Of a stretch of 64,000 nucleotides of DNA, positions 35,752-43,952 are shown in pieces. Source of the stretch: Nostoc sp. PCC 7524 (GTDB lineage: Bacteria; Cyanobacteriota; Cyanobacteriia; Cyanobacteriales; Nostocaceae). The notes under the pieces are model-generated. The model was not told the DNA's origin. It saw nothing but the letters and a program-made list of their open reading frames with translations, and searched no databases. Position 1 is the stretch's first letter, and each line of letters opens with the position of its first letter. Position numbers and translations under genes: made by a program. The stretch is from assembly GCF_000316645.1 (NCBI RefSeq), contig NC_019684.1:4121501-4185500 (forward strand), in the 5' to 3' direction.

Positions 35752-36678
35752 TTGATAAATCTTCTAGAACTATACGTCAAACTTGTGGGATTAGTCCTCA
35801 TTGGCTTTATGCTGGGACGTAAACTACCGACTACAGTTCCTACTCGTTTAGCTCAATTCCTGTTTTGGGTGGGAGTACCGATTAGTATTATCGCTTTTTT
35901 ACGTCAAGCTGACTTATCTGGGAGGATTTGGATTGCTCCGGCGATCGCTTATCTTGCTATTCTACTAGGAGCATTGTTAGCATGGCTGGGAATCAAAGCT
36001 CAAACTTATTTCAGCCGCACCATCCCCCAAAAGCCAACTCAAGGTAGTTTGCTACTAGCTGCCATGATTGGTAACACAGGATATCTAGGCTTCCCCATCA
36101 CCTTAGCAATGATCGGCCCAGAATACTTTGCTTGGGCTTTATTCTACGATTTACTGGGGTCTTTTCCTGGTGCCTATGGTTTGGGTGTAGCTTTAGGCGC
36201 TCATTTTGGCGACAATGGTCAAAATCAAAGACAAATTACTCAAGTAGCTCAAGCCATCTTCATTAACCCCGCCATCTGGAGTTTTGGCTTTGGCTTATTA
36301 CTCCGCCAAATCGCCATTCCTGATGGGGTAGCATTCACCTTAGATAAATTAGGTTGGACTACAGTTGCTTTATCTTTAGTTTTAATTGGGATGCGCTTGG
36401 CAAAACTCAATACTTTAGTCAACTTACCCCAGGTAGGAATGAGCTTAGTGATTAAAATGCTGATTGTTCCCTTGATTTTGGGCTGCACTTTGCCATTTTT
36501 AGGATTAACTGGGCCAGCCGCCAAAGTGATTATATTACAAATGGCTATGCCTCCTGCCTTCGCTTCCCTAGTCATTGCCGAAACTTTTAATCTAGACCGC
36601 AATCTCGCAGTCACAACTTTAGCCGTAGGAGCTATGCTGTTATTACTGACATTGCCGATATGGTTGTGGTTGTTCTGA
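35752..36678 (+). CDS. AEC-family (auxin efflux carrier-like) transporter
   Basis: 308 aa with about ten membrane segments, starting at a TTG (MINLLELYVKLVGLVLIGF); no better ATG precedes the first helix. Conserved family features: FMLGRKLP after helix 1, GNTGYLGFPI, and the C-terminal PPAFASLVIAETFNLD. AEC transporters export or exchange organic acids or unknown metabolites; the substrate cannot be read from sequence. It overlaps nothing real; the next gene starts about 50 bases downstream and may be cotranscribed. Confidence 0.85.
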   Translation: MINLLELYVKLVGLVLIGFMLGRKLPTTVPTRLAQFLFWVGVPISIIAFLRQADLSGRIWIAPAIAYLAILLGALLAWLGIKAQTYFSRTIPQKPTQGSLLLAAMIGNTGYLGFPITLAMIGPEYFAWALFYDLLGSFPGAYGLGVALGAHFGDNGQNQRQITQVAQAIFINPAIWSFGFGLLLRQIAIPDGVAFTLDKLGWTTVALSLVLIGMRLAKLNTLVNLPQVGMSLVIKMLIVPLILGCTLPFLGLTGPAAKVIILQMAMPPAFASLVIAETFNLDRNLAVTTLAVGAMLLLLTLPIWLWLF

Positions 36679-36728
36679 CTCCATTGTCTGTAATAGACTT
36701 GAGAATAAGAACCTCACTCCATCCATCG

Positions 36729-37193
36729 ATGAACAAAGAATTGGATCAAGAACTGTCCATCCAAATTGCCCAAAGCATTAAAAGCAAGGCGAAAAAACCC
36801 TTCGATAATGCTTATAAAGCAGCCTTGGCGACTGAGGGAGCAAGGTATATCCAGGGTTTTGTAGTTGGCGCGGGTAGACCGTACCAACCCAGAGAACATG
36901 GTTGGATTGAGATAGACAACCGTATTGTTGACCCCACATTACCACACCTGCATAAAAACTCTCAACAACTGTGGTACTTTGCCGCCCATAGCTTTAGTGT
37001 GAAGCAGCTCAAGGCAATCATAGAAGAATCAAAAGAAGATTATCCAGAAGATGATCCCCTACCAATCTATGGTGATGCACCTTATGAATATTATGGTGAT
37101 GTCATGTTGGGAGGTAAAGAATACTTAGAAGCTTATCAAGCAGCAGAGGCGAAGTGTAAAGAATTGCAAGCAATTACAGCTACCAATAATTAA
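36729..37193 (+). CDS. hypothetical protein (transglutaminase-like pattern)
   Basis: 154 aa from the ATG at 36729 (MNKELDQELSIQ); the frame is open further upstream into the transporter gene. It contains QPREHGWIEIDNRIVDPTLP, which recalls the His-Asp spacing of transglutaminase-like or LasB2-type proteins, but no catalytic Cys is evident in the expected place. No signal peptide or membrane helix. Likely soluble and possibly cotranscribed with the AEC transporter. Function unknown. Confidence 0.6.
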   Translation: MNKELDQELSIQIAQSIKSKAKKPFDNAYKAALATEGARYIQGFVVGAGRPYQPREHGWIEIDNRIVDPTLPHLHKNSQQLWYFAAHSFSVKQLKAIIEESKEDYPEDDPLPIYGDAPYEYYGDVMLGGKEYLEAYQAAEAKCKELQAITATNN

Positions 37194-37194
37194 C

Positions 37195-37593
37195 TCAATA
37201 AGATTTGCCATCGCTACCGAAGTATTCTCGATAGCCACAAATTTTGTCGCCTCGCACATCCAAAGAAACTGCGACGCGATTTTTATAAGGCTGTCCTAGT
37301 AATAGTCCCTCATCTCGAAATTCAAAGACCACTGTTGTTGCATTGCTGGTAACGTGGTCTAGAGATGCTAGCTTTAGTCCGGGATGGAAAGATTCAGAAA
37401 CGTATTGCAAAAACTCTTTGGTTCGTGCTTTACCCACATTTAACCCGTGATATTTTCCCTTGGGAAACCAAAAGGTAAAATCCTCTGTCAGCATATCGAG
37501 AAATGGTTGCCATTCTCCTGTGGCTAGTCCTTGAGTTAAGTATTCAAATGCCTGTTGAGCCACTTTTAAAGTATTTTCTGAGTTTTTTACCAT
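37195..37593 (-). CDS. SnoaL/NTF2-like protein
   Basis: 132 aa from the ATG at 37593 (MVKNSENTLKVAQQAFEYL); an alternative start seven codons upstream exists. Pattern of the NTF2-like fold: helix, FLDMLTEDFTFWFPKGKYHG, then sheet VVFEFRDEGLLLGQPYKNRV. These proteins are small isomerases, cyclases or binding subunits; the active residues are not fixed. The stop lies almost end to end with the convergent upstream gene (one base apart). A second NTF2-like protein occurs at 40858. Confidence 0.75.
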   Translation of the reverse strand: MVKNSENTLKVAQQAFEYLTQGLATGEWQPFLDMLTEDFTFWFPKGKYHGLNVGKARTKEFLQYVSESFHPGLKLASLDHVTSNATTVVFEFRDEGLLLGQPYKNRVAVSLDVRGDKICGYREYFGSDGKSY

Positions 37594-37815
37594 GATCAAT
37601 AACTGGATATACACTAGGTTTAATTATCTTGTGGTGTATGCTATCCAAGCTCATCAATAAATTAGTGATATCTGCTCATAAAGTTATCATCCTCAAGGCA
37701 TAACATTAAACATCCAAAGTTTGAACGTTGCTTTGGCAGTATTACCACACAAAATAATTTAAGTTTGAGGTCTGCTGTTATCGCATCTTCCTAGCTACAA
37801 ACTGAGGAAAAGTAT

Positions 37816-39177
37816 ATGACAATAAGCCCTAACCAGCAAGAGACAGAACCAACAATCGTCCCCTTGCCCATACCAACAAATCACCAAGATTTGGATTGGA
37901 AAAATTGTTGGTATCCTATCACCTTCCTACAAGACTTACCGAAAAACCGTCCTTACAGCTTTTCTTTATATAATCAATCCTTAGTTTTATTCAGAACGCC
38001 AGATGGGAAACTGGGATGTTTAACAGATATTTGTCCCCACCGTGCGGCTAAACTCTCCGATGGACAAATCATTGATGGCAGAATTGAGTGCTTGTATCAC
38101 GGTTGGCAATTTGGTACTGATGGTAAATGTCTGCACATTCCCCAGTTAGCCCATGATGCTAAAATTCCCCAAAATACTTGTGTTAAGTCTTATGTAGTTG
38201 TCGAACATCAAGGTATTGTCTGGATATGGGCTGGGGAAGCAGCAGCAGTTGATGAAAAACGCATTCCCAACTTACTAGAGTTTGATGATCCCAAATTTTT
38301 TAGCTTAGATTATGTGTTTGAAGTACCTTATGATGAAACCTATTTTATAGAAAATGCCCTCGACCCAGCACACGTTCCCATCAATCACCACGGTTCTGAA
38401 ATGAATCGCCAAGATGCCCAACCGTTAGAAATTGAAGTTTTGGCAACCTCAATTACGGGGATTAAAGGCCGATATCGAGATACTAGAACACCTGATGCCA
38501 AATGGGTAAAGTTGGATTTTTTGGCTCCCAATAGTGTTGTCTATGGATTTTATGATTTACCAAAGCCAGGGTTTCATTCTGGTTTAGCTCTTTATTTGCT
38601 GCCTAAAAATCCCACCCAATGCCGTGTTTTGGCAAGATTTTTTCAAAACTTTTCTACTAGGAGAAAAAATCAGCTAGAGCCGCGTTGGTTATCTCACTTA
38701 TTTCGTAACCGAGTAGTGGAGGAAGATAGATATATGATCAAAGGAGTACAAGAACAAGTCGAACGTTCGGGGCAGAGTCTAAAAGAATTATATTTGCCAC
38801 TTAAAACTTCAGATATGTTAGTGATTGAGTACCGCAAATGGCTAGATAAATATGGTGCATCGTTACCATATTATCAAGGCTATTCTACCTCGAAGCCTCA
38901 TATTCACATGGATGAGAGCAATCCTAGTTCATCTTTAGGAGATAGATTTGAACGCCACACCAAAATCTGTAGTTCCTGCTATCGAGCTTATCAGGTGACA
39001 AACTTACTTAAACAAAGTTTTTTGGGGGTAGCGATCGCACTGGCAGCTTTAGCTATACTTACAGATAACTCTTGGGTTTCACCTGTAGCTGTTGCAGGTT
39101 CTTTATTAGCAGTCGCTTTAGCATTTGCAGCACAGAAATTAAAAACCAAGTTTGAGCTTCCCTACACTCGTCATTAG
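37816..39177 (+). CDS. Rieske non-heme oxygenase, PaO-like (second copy)
   Basis: 453 aa, paralogue of the gene at 9935. Rieske site CPHRAAKL ... CLYHGWQF; iron site ENALDPAHVPINHHG; C-terminal CxxC (ICSSCYRAY) followed by two membrane segments (LGVAIALAALAILTDN, AVAGSLLAVALAFAAQ). Starts at ATG with GAGGAAA seven bases upstream. It heads a same-strand run with a methyltransferase and two small proteins, which suggests a biosynthetic operon, in contrast to its solitary paralogue. The substrate is unknown; tetrapyrrole-type or other membrane-soluble ring substrates are the family precedent. Confidence 0.88.
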   Translation: MTISPNQQETEPTIVPLPIPTNHQDLDWKNCWYPITFLQDLPKNRPYSFSLYNQSLVLFRTPDGKLGCLTDICPHRAAKLSDGQIIDGRIECLYHGWQFGTDGKCLHIPQLAHDAKIPQNTCVKSYVVVEHQGIVWIWAGEAAAVDEKRIPNLLEFDDPKFFSLDYVFEVPYDETYFIENALDPAHVPINHHGSEMNRQDAQPLEIEVLATSITGIKGRYRDTRTPDAKWVKLDFLAPNSVVYGFYDLPKPGFHSGLALYLLPKNPTQCRVLARFFQNFSTRRKNQLEPRWLSHLFRNRVVEEDRYMIKGVQEQVERSGQSLKELYLPLKTSDMLVIEYRKWLDKYGASLPYYQGYSTSKPHIHMDESNPSSSLGDRFERHTKICSSCYRAYQVTNLLKQSFLGVAIALAALAILTDNSWVSPVAVAGSLLAVALAFAAQKLKTKFELPYTRH

Positions 39178-39296
39178 GTCGCAGCAAGGCATTAAAATTT
39201 TTTGTCAGCCTGTTCAGTAATTTTTGCCATCATTCTCCAGCCAGTCTTCAGTTGAAAATTGTAGCATCATCAGAAAATTCTGCACTAGAAATTACT

Positions 39297-40484
39297 ATGA
39301 GTAATAATCTACCTCCTGTTTGGAATAAAGTTAAAAAGCACGCGGTATTTCCAGAAGCAAAGCATGACGAAATCGCTCGCTATAATTTTTTAGCCAATTT
39401 AAATTATTATTTGGCAACAGTTATATCTCCTGGCAACAAGATTGTATATGAAAAACGTGTGCGCCCAAATTTTCAAAAGGAAACCGGACGAGACTTTCAA
39501 ACACGCGAAGAAGTGCATCAAGCCATGAAACAAGACGATTACTATCAGGCTTGGAGTGCTTTACGCAGATGTGCAATGGAAATGAGACAACAAGCAGGAC
39601 GTTCACTGGTGTTACGTCAAGCCGATGCACTAGCACAAAAAGCGCAGCGTTTAAATCAGGGAAAAGATACACTTAAACTCAATCCAGACTTGAAAATTCC
39701 CCATTATGTTCAAGTAATGGATCATCACTGTATGCCTGGTAGTTATTATACAGAAATCATCGCAGAAGATGTGACAGCCGCAGCCAATTATGACTCTGGG
39801 CTATTTGTGACTACTGCGGGTTTACTAGGAAGATTGAACGATGGCGGAGGTAGAGCTATTACACAATGGCTGAAAAATGAGGTTCCCAAATTTCAGCCCC
39901 AACGCATACTTGATATAGGTTGTGGATTGGGTCACAATGTAATTCCCATAGCGCAAGCTTATCCAAATGCGGAAGTAATTGCCATTGATATAGCCGCTCC
40001 CATGTTGAGATATGGACACGCTCGCGCTCAAGACTTGGGGATAAAAAACGTAAAATTTATGCAGTTGGATGGAGCAAACACAGGCTTTGCAAATGAGTCA
40101 TTTGATTGGATACAAACGACGATGTTTTTGCATGAAACTTCCGATAAAACCCTGCACCGAATTATGGAAGAGATTTATCGTATGTTGGCGTTTGATGGTT
40201 TAACTCTTCATATTGAACAACCACAGTACACCAAAGACATGGATTTATATGAACAATTTATTCGCGATTGGGATGCTTATTACAACAATGAACCGTTTTG
40301 GTCTAAGATGCACGACATAGATGTGAAAGACATTATGCTCCAGACTGGTTTTAAAAATGATGCTTTCATCCAGATTGGGATTAAAGCAGTCAATGACATC
40401 CCCGAAGCTCAAACAATCGATGAAGTAGTAGAAGATTATGGACGTTCTCCTATTTGGAATGTATTTGGAGCTTGGAAGCAGTAA
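39297..40484 (+). CDS. class I SAM-dependent methyltransferase
   Basis: 395 aa from the ATG at 39297 (MSNNLPPVWNKVKKHAVF); a TTG at 39252 is also open. The SAM motif ILDIGCGLGHNVIPIAQAYP with acidic EVIAIDIA downstream is at ~215-240. The first ~200 residues are a separate helical domain with no motif I recognise (PHYVQVMDHHCMPGSYYTE). The C-terminal part has IEEIYRMLAFDGLTLHIEQP, as in small-molecule methyltransferases. It lies 119 bases after the Rieske gene and two bases before the next start, so it sits in an operon. Target unknown. Confidence 0.85.
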   Translation: MSNNLPPVWNKVKKHAVFPEAKHDEIARYNFLANLNYYLATVISPGNKIVYEKRVRPNFQKETGRDFQTREEVHQAMKQDDYYQAWSALRRCAMEMRQQAGRSLVLRQADALAQKAQRLNQGKDTLKLNPDLKIPHYVQVMDHHCMPGSYYTEIIAEDVTAAANYDSGLFVTTAGLLGRLNDGGGRAITQWLKNEVPKFQPQRILDIGCGLGHNVIPIAQAYPNAEVIAIDIAAPMLRYGHARAQDLGIKNVKFMQLDGANTGFANESFDWIQTTMFLHETSDKTLHRIMEEIYRMLAFDGLTLHIEQPQYTKDMDLYEQFIRDWDAYYNNEPFWSKMHDIDVKDIMLQTGFKNDAFIQIGIKAVNDIPEAQTIDEVVEDYGRSPIWNVFGAWKQ

Positions 40485-40486
40485 TT

Positions 40487-40849
40487 ATGCAAGATATTGA
40501 TGACATATTGTTAGCAAGCAATAAGAGTAAGGGTAAACGTCCTTATTTCTTTGCAGATCCTGCTGTTGAGAGATTACTCAATATTACTATGGCGATCGCG
40601 ATGGAACACGCAGTTACACGCGAACGTTTGGATACTATAGAGCGTCTTTTAGCAGATAAAGGCATACTCAGTCAATCTGAAATAGATGCCTACGAACCTG
40701 ACAAAACCGCAGCCGAACAACGCCAGCGATGGCAAGCAGAATATATTTCTCGTATACTTCGGATTATTCAACAGGAATTAGAGGCGCTAAAATATCCAGA
40801 ACAAAACCAGGATATAGAAGAGATTGCGGAAGAACTTGGACATACTTAA
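40487..40849 (+). CDS. hypothetical helical protein
   Basis: 120 aa from the ATG two bases after the methyltransferase stop (MQDIDDILLASNKSKGKRPYF). It contains ADPAVERLLNITMAIAMEHAV and a charged helical tail rich in Glu/Gln. No recognised domain; the close spacing implies co-translation with the methyltransferase and probably a partner role. No signal or membrane segment. Confidence 0.65.
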   Translation: MQDIDDILLASNKSKGKRPYFFADPAVERLLNITMAIAMEHAVTRERLDTIERLLADKGILSQSEIDAYEPDKTAAEQRQRWQAEYISRILRIIQQELEALKYPEQNQDIEEIAEELGHT

Positions 40850-40857
40850 AAATTACA

Positions 40858-41283
40858 ATGGCCAAATCATTAGAGCAAATAAATAGCTTTTTTCACGCAA
40901 TTATCAGAAAAGAAGTAGTTAAAATTTGTCAAAACTATGTTCCTCAAGAAAATACTTACGTTTTTATAGAAGGGCCTCGTTACTCTACTATTGGTTATAC
41001 CAATATTGCCAAAGGATGGCAGGATTTTTGTGATTCTGCGCTCAAGTTAGAAAAAATTGAGTGGGTGGAAGGCCCCTTCATCGAGGAATATGAACAAATG
41101 GCTTGGATTGCCGGAATACTACTAATAACAGTGGACTTACAAGATAAACTGATCAAAAAAGAATTCCGTGCTACATTTGTTCTGCACAAAAATGAGTTTG
41201 ATAGCTGGCAGATACGACACGAACACGTATCTGCTCCTTTGCCAGACCCTTATGGTATTGGAGATTGGCTGAAAAAACATTAG
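40858..41283 (+). CDS. NTF2-like (SnoaL/DUF4440-type) protein
   Basis: 141 aa from the ATG at 40858 (MAKSLEQINSFFHAIIRKEVV); the frame extends upstream through the previous gene but without need. Cone-shaped NTF2-like pattern with TYVFIEGPRYSTIGYTNIAK, WVEGPFIEEYEQMAWIAG and a final HEHVSAPL. Many such proteins are cyclases, isomerases or ketosteroid-like lyases in natural-product operons. It ends the Rieske-methyltransferase run. Confidence 0.75.
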   Translation: MAKSLEQINSFFHAIIRKEVVKICQNYVPQENTYVFIEGPRYSTIGYTNIAKGWQDFCDSALKLEKIEWVEGPFIEEYEQMAWIAGILLITVDLQDKLIKKEFRATFVLHKNEFDSWQIRHEHVSAPLPDPYGIGDWLKKH

Positions 41284-41365
41284 AATATTGAATATTACAT
41301 TCCGCACCCAGAATTGACAAACAGAAAAATTATAAACTGTTCATAAATCAAATGAAAGTCCTATA

Positions 41366-42166
41366 TTAAACTGATAAAGCCTTATCCCATTCTAATTGAT
41401 GAGCTAAACCATACTTGATAAAATCTTCTTCTTTCGCTTGATCACTCTTACCAAAAACACCTAAACTGTAAGGATTATCTTGCATACGTTGTGCCACTTG
41501 CTCCTTTTCAAATTGGATTACTTCTGCTCTCGGCTGATCCGGTTTAAAAAAGTCTACAACTAAAACAGTTCTATCGTAATTAGTATAATTATGGGGGCAG
41601 TGTGGATAGCTATGATCTAAAACCATGAACTGTCCTTCATACCAATAAAGCTGCTCATGGCATATTTTCATAGCCACATCTCCCTCCGGTACAATCAATC
41701 CTAAATAGCCACGATTCATGTGAGGGTTATAGTTAACATGGAGCTTAATATCTAAGCCTGGATGGAATGTCCCAAAATACACGTTTCTGATGACATTATC
41801 ATTATTTAAGTTGACTTGTTTTATTACCTGAGCCAAATTAGGAAAATATTTCTCTCTTAGGGCAAGTGCTTTTGCTGATGCCTCATCTGTGCCATAATCT
41901 GGATATTTTATTTGATGTAACTGAATATATTCTTCAATCAAAAAACCTTGGAATAAAATCCCAAATGCACTATATTTTGAACTACCTTTGGTTTTAATAG
42001 TTTTACTTTTAGGTCCCAACACATCATAAGTAAATTTTAACTCTGCCTCAGATGCTTGCTGAGTAAAGCTGGTAAACTCATCTCTAATGATTTGCCATTG
42101 CTCTTGAAAAGGTTTAAGAAAAGTAAATGCTTCTGGGTTGAGATGATACTCATTAAAACTTGCCAT
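41366..42166 (-). CDS. aspartyl/asparaginyl beta-hydroxylase-like oxygenase
   Basis: 266 aa. Double-stranded beta-helix with HPGLDIKLHVNYNPHMNRGY, LGLIVPEGD, LYWYEGQFMVLDHSYPHCPH and YDRTVLVVDFFKPD. These match the His/Arg motifs of the AspH/LpxO family of Fe(II)/2-oxoglutarate enzymes, which hydroxylate peptides or lipid A. It is convergent with the Rieske operon. The adjacent NHLM peptide-export cluster makes peptide hydroxylation an attractive but unproven role. Confidence 0.78.
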   Translation of the reverse strand: MASFNEYHLNPEAFTFLKPFQEQWQIIRDEFTSFTQQASEAELKFTYDVLGPKSKTIKTKGSSKYSAFGILFQGFLIEEYIQLHQIKYPDYGTDEASAKALALREKYFPNLAQVIKQVNLNNDNVIRNVYFGTFHPGLDIKLHVNYNPHMNRGYLGLIVPEGDVAMKICHEQLYWYEGQFMVLDHSYPHCPHNYTNYDRTVLVVDFFKPDQPRAEVIQFEKEQVAQRMQDNPYSLGVFGKSDQAKEEDFIKYGLAHQLEWDKALSV

Positions 42167-42199
42167 TGGTTTTTATCCTGAAGGTAATTTAATAAAAAA

Positions 42200-42345
42200 C
42201 TGACTTTTCACGGGATCTGGAAAACCCCTCTCCAAACCTCTCCCCTACAAGGAGAGAGGCTTTGAAATTTCTCCCTTCCCTACTAGGGAAGGGGGTTAGG
42301 GGGTTAGGTTTTACGTAAACTTTTCCACATAACGTGAAAAGTCAG
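42200..42345. mobile_element. MITE family B with 9-bp target duplication
   Basis: 146 bp bounded by perfect 13-bp inverted repeats (CTGACTTTTCACG / CGTGAAAAGTCAG). The 9-mer AATAAAAAA occurs immediately outside on both sides (42191-42199, 42346-42354), a target-site duplication. The interior carries the common cyanobacterial words CTCTCCCC/GGAGAGAG and GGGGGTTAGGGGGTTAGG. No gene inside. It separates the hydroxylase-like gene from the amidohydrolase. Confidence 0.8.
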
Positions 42346-42446
42346 AATAAAAAACTGTTACATATTAATGGGTTTTAGCTGGTCTTCCGATAGGATGTGG
42401 GAATTCCTGACTAAAGTTTTACTTTAGCTCCTGTAATTATTTTAGT

Positions 42447-43952
42447 GTGAGGTCTACTGTGTCTGAACCTCCTGTATTAGATAAAATTATCAAAAATGTG
42501 CGGGTAGTTCGTCCCCATGATCATGCTGTCGAATTACTTGATATCGGCATTAAGGATGGGAAATTTGCCCAGATTGCCCCTTATATTAGCGCAGACCAAA
42601 GCCAAGAAGTATTTGATGCGAAAAACTTATTAGGCTTTCCTGGGGTTGTAGATGCCCATATGCACATCGGTATTTATCAACCCTTAGACAAAGATGCAGT
42701 GACTGAAAGTAAAGCGGCGGCAATGGGAGGAGTCACGACTAGCCTAAATTACATTCGTACAGGACAATATTATCTCAATAAAGGTGGTTCCTACCGCGAT
42801 TTTTTTCCAGAAGTATTAGCGTTATCCGCAGATAATTTTTTTGTAGATTACAGTTATCATGTTGCACCTATAGCTAGTCAACATATTGAGGAAATACCGC
42901 TACTGTTTACAGAACATGGTGTAACTTCATTTAAAATTTTCATGTTTTATGGCGGCTATGGGTTGCATGGTTTGTCAGATCAGCAAAACCTGTTTTTGAT
43001 GATTAATAAAGAGGAACGCTACGACTTCGCCCATTTTGAGTTTATTATGCGGGGTATAACTCGCTTGATGGCAGAACATCCGGAAGCGCGAGATACTATC
43101 AGCTTAAGTTTGCACTGCGAAGTTGCAGAAATTCTCAATGCCTATACCAAAATCGTGGAGAATGATTCTAGCTTGAGTGGACTACACGCTTACAGTGCAG
43201 CACGTCCCCCTCATTCTGAAGGGTTAGCCGTTTGCATTGCTTCTTATTTAGCCCATGAGACTAACTGTGTAAATATCAATTTATTGCATCTGAGTTCGCG
43301 TAAAGCAATGGCAGCAGCTTTGACGATGCAAACTGCTTTTCCTCACATCAACTTTCGGCGAGAAGTTACTGTAGGACATTTATTATTAGATGTTAATAGT
43401 CCTAATGGTGCTTGGGCAAAAGTCAATCCGCCTATTCGTCCCCGTGCTGATGTGGAATATTTATGGCAAGCGGTACTCAACCATCAAGTAGATTGGATAG
43501 TTAGTGATCATGCTTGCTGTTCTGCGGAACAAAAAATCAGTGCGAAAAACCCGAATAATATTTGGTTAGCAAAGTCTGGTTTTGGTGGTACAGAATATTT
43601 ACTTTCTGGTGTGGTGAGTGAAGGTAGTAAGCGGGGAATGTCTTACAACCACATGGCTAAGTTACTATCGTGGAACCCATCGCGGCGGTTTGGGGTGCTA
43701 GAAAAAGGCGATATTGCTATTGGTTACGATGCTGATTTGGTACTGTTAGATCCCAATGAAACCTTTGTGGTGCGTGCGGCTGAGTCGGAATCACAGCAAG
43801 GTTACACACCATTTGAAGGCATGGAGTTAACAGGAAGGGTGAAAAGTACGTTTTTGCGGGGAAATTTGATTTATCACAACGGACAGGTTCTAGGTTCACC
43901 CACAGGACGTTATTTAAAAAGGGGCGTTACTCAACTAACCAATTCAGTTTAG
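42447..43952 (+). CDS. cyclic amidohydrolase (dihydroorotase/hydantoinase family)
   Basis: 501 aa from a GTG (MRSTVSEPPVLD); a second GTG four codons on is possible. Metal site complete for the family: DAHMHIG (HxH), FKIFMFYGGYG with the likely carboxylated Lys, LHCEVAE, LLHLSSRKA, SDHACCS. Acts on cyclic amides such as dihydropyrimidines, hydantoins or allantoin; which one is not decidable. Pyrimidine pyrC neighbours are absent, so a catabolic or specialised role is more likely. It overlaps the convergent HlyD gene by four bases. Confidence 0.85.
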   Translation: MRSTVSEPPVLDKIIKNVRVVRPHDHAVELLDIGIKDGKFAQIAPYISADQSQEVFDAKNLLGFPGVVDAHMHIGIYQPLDKDAVTESKAAAMGGVTTSLNYIRTGQYYLNKGGSYRDFFPEVLALSADNFFVDYSYHVAPIASQHIEEIPLLFTEHGVTSFKIFMFYGGYGLHGLSDQQNLFLMINKEERYDFAHFEFIMRGITRLMAEHPEARDTISLSLHCEVAEILNAYTKIVENDSSLSGLHAYSAARPPHSEGLAVCIASYLAHETNCVNINLLHLSSRKAMAAALTMQTAFPHINFRREVTVGHLLLDVNSPNGAWAKVNPPIRPRADVEYLWQAVLNHQVDWIVSDHACCSAEQKISAKNPNNIWLAKSGFGGTEYLLSGVVSEGSKRGMSYNHMAKLLSWNPSRRFGVLEKGDIAIGYDADLVLLDPNETFVVRAAESESQQGYTPFEGMELTGRVKSTFLRGNLIYHNGQVLGSPTGRYLKRGVTQLTNSV

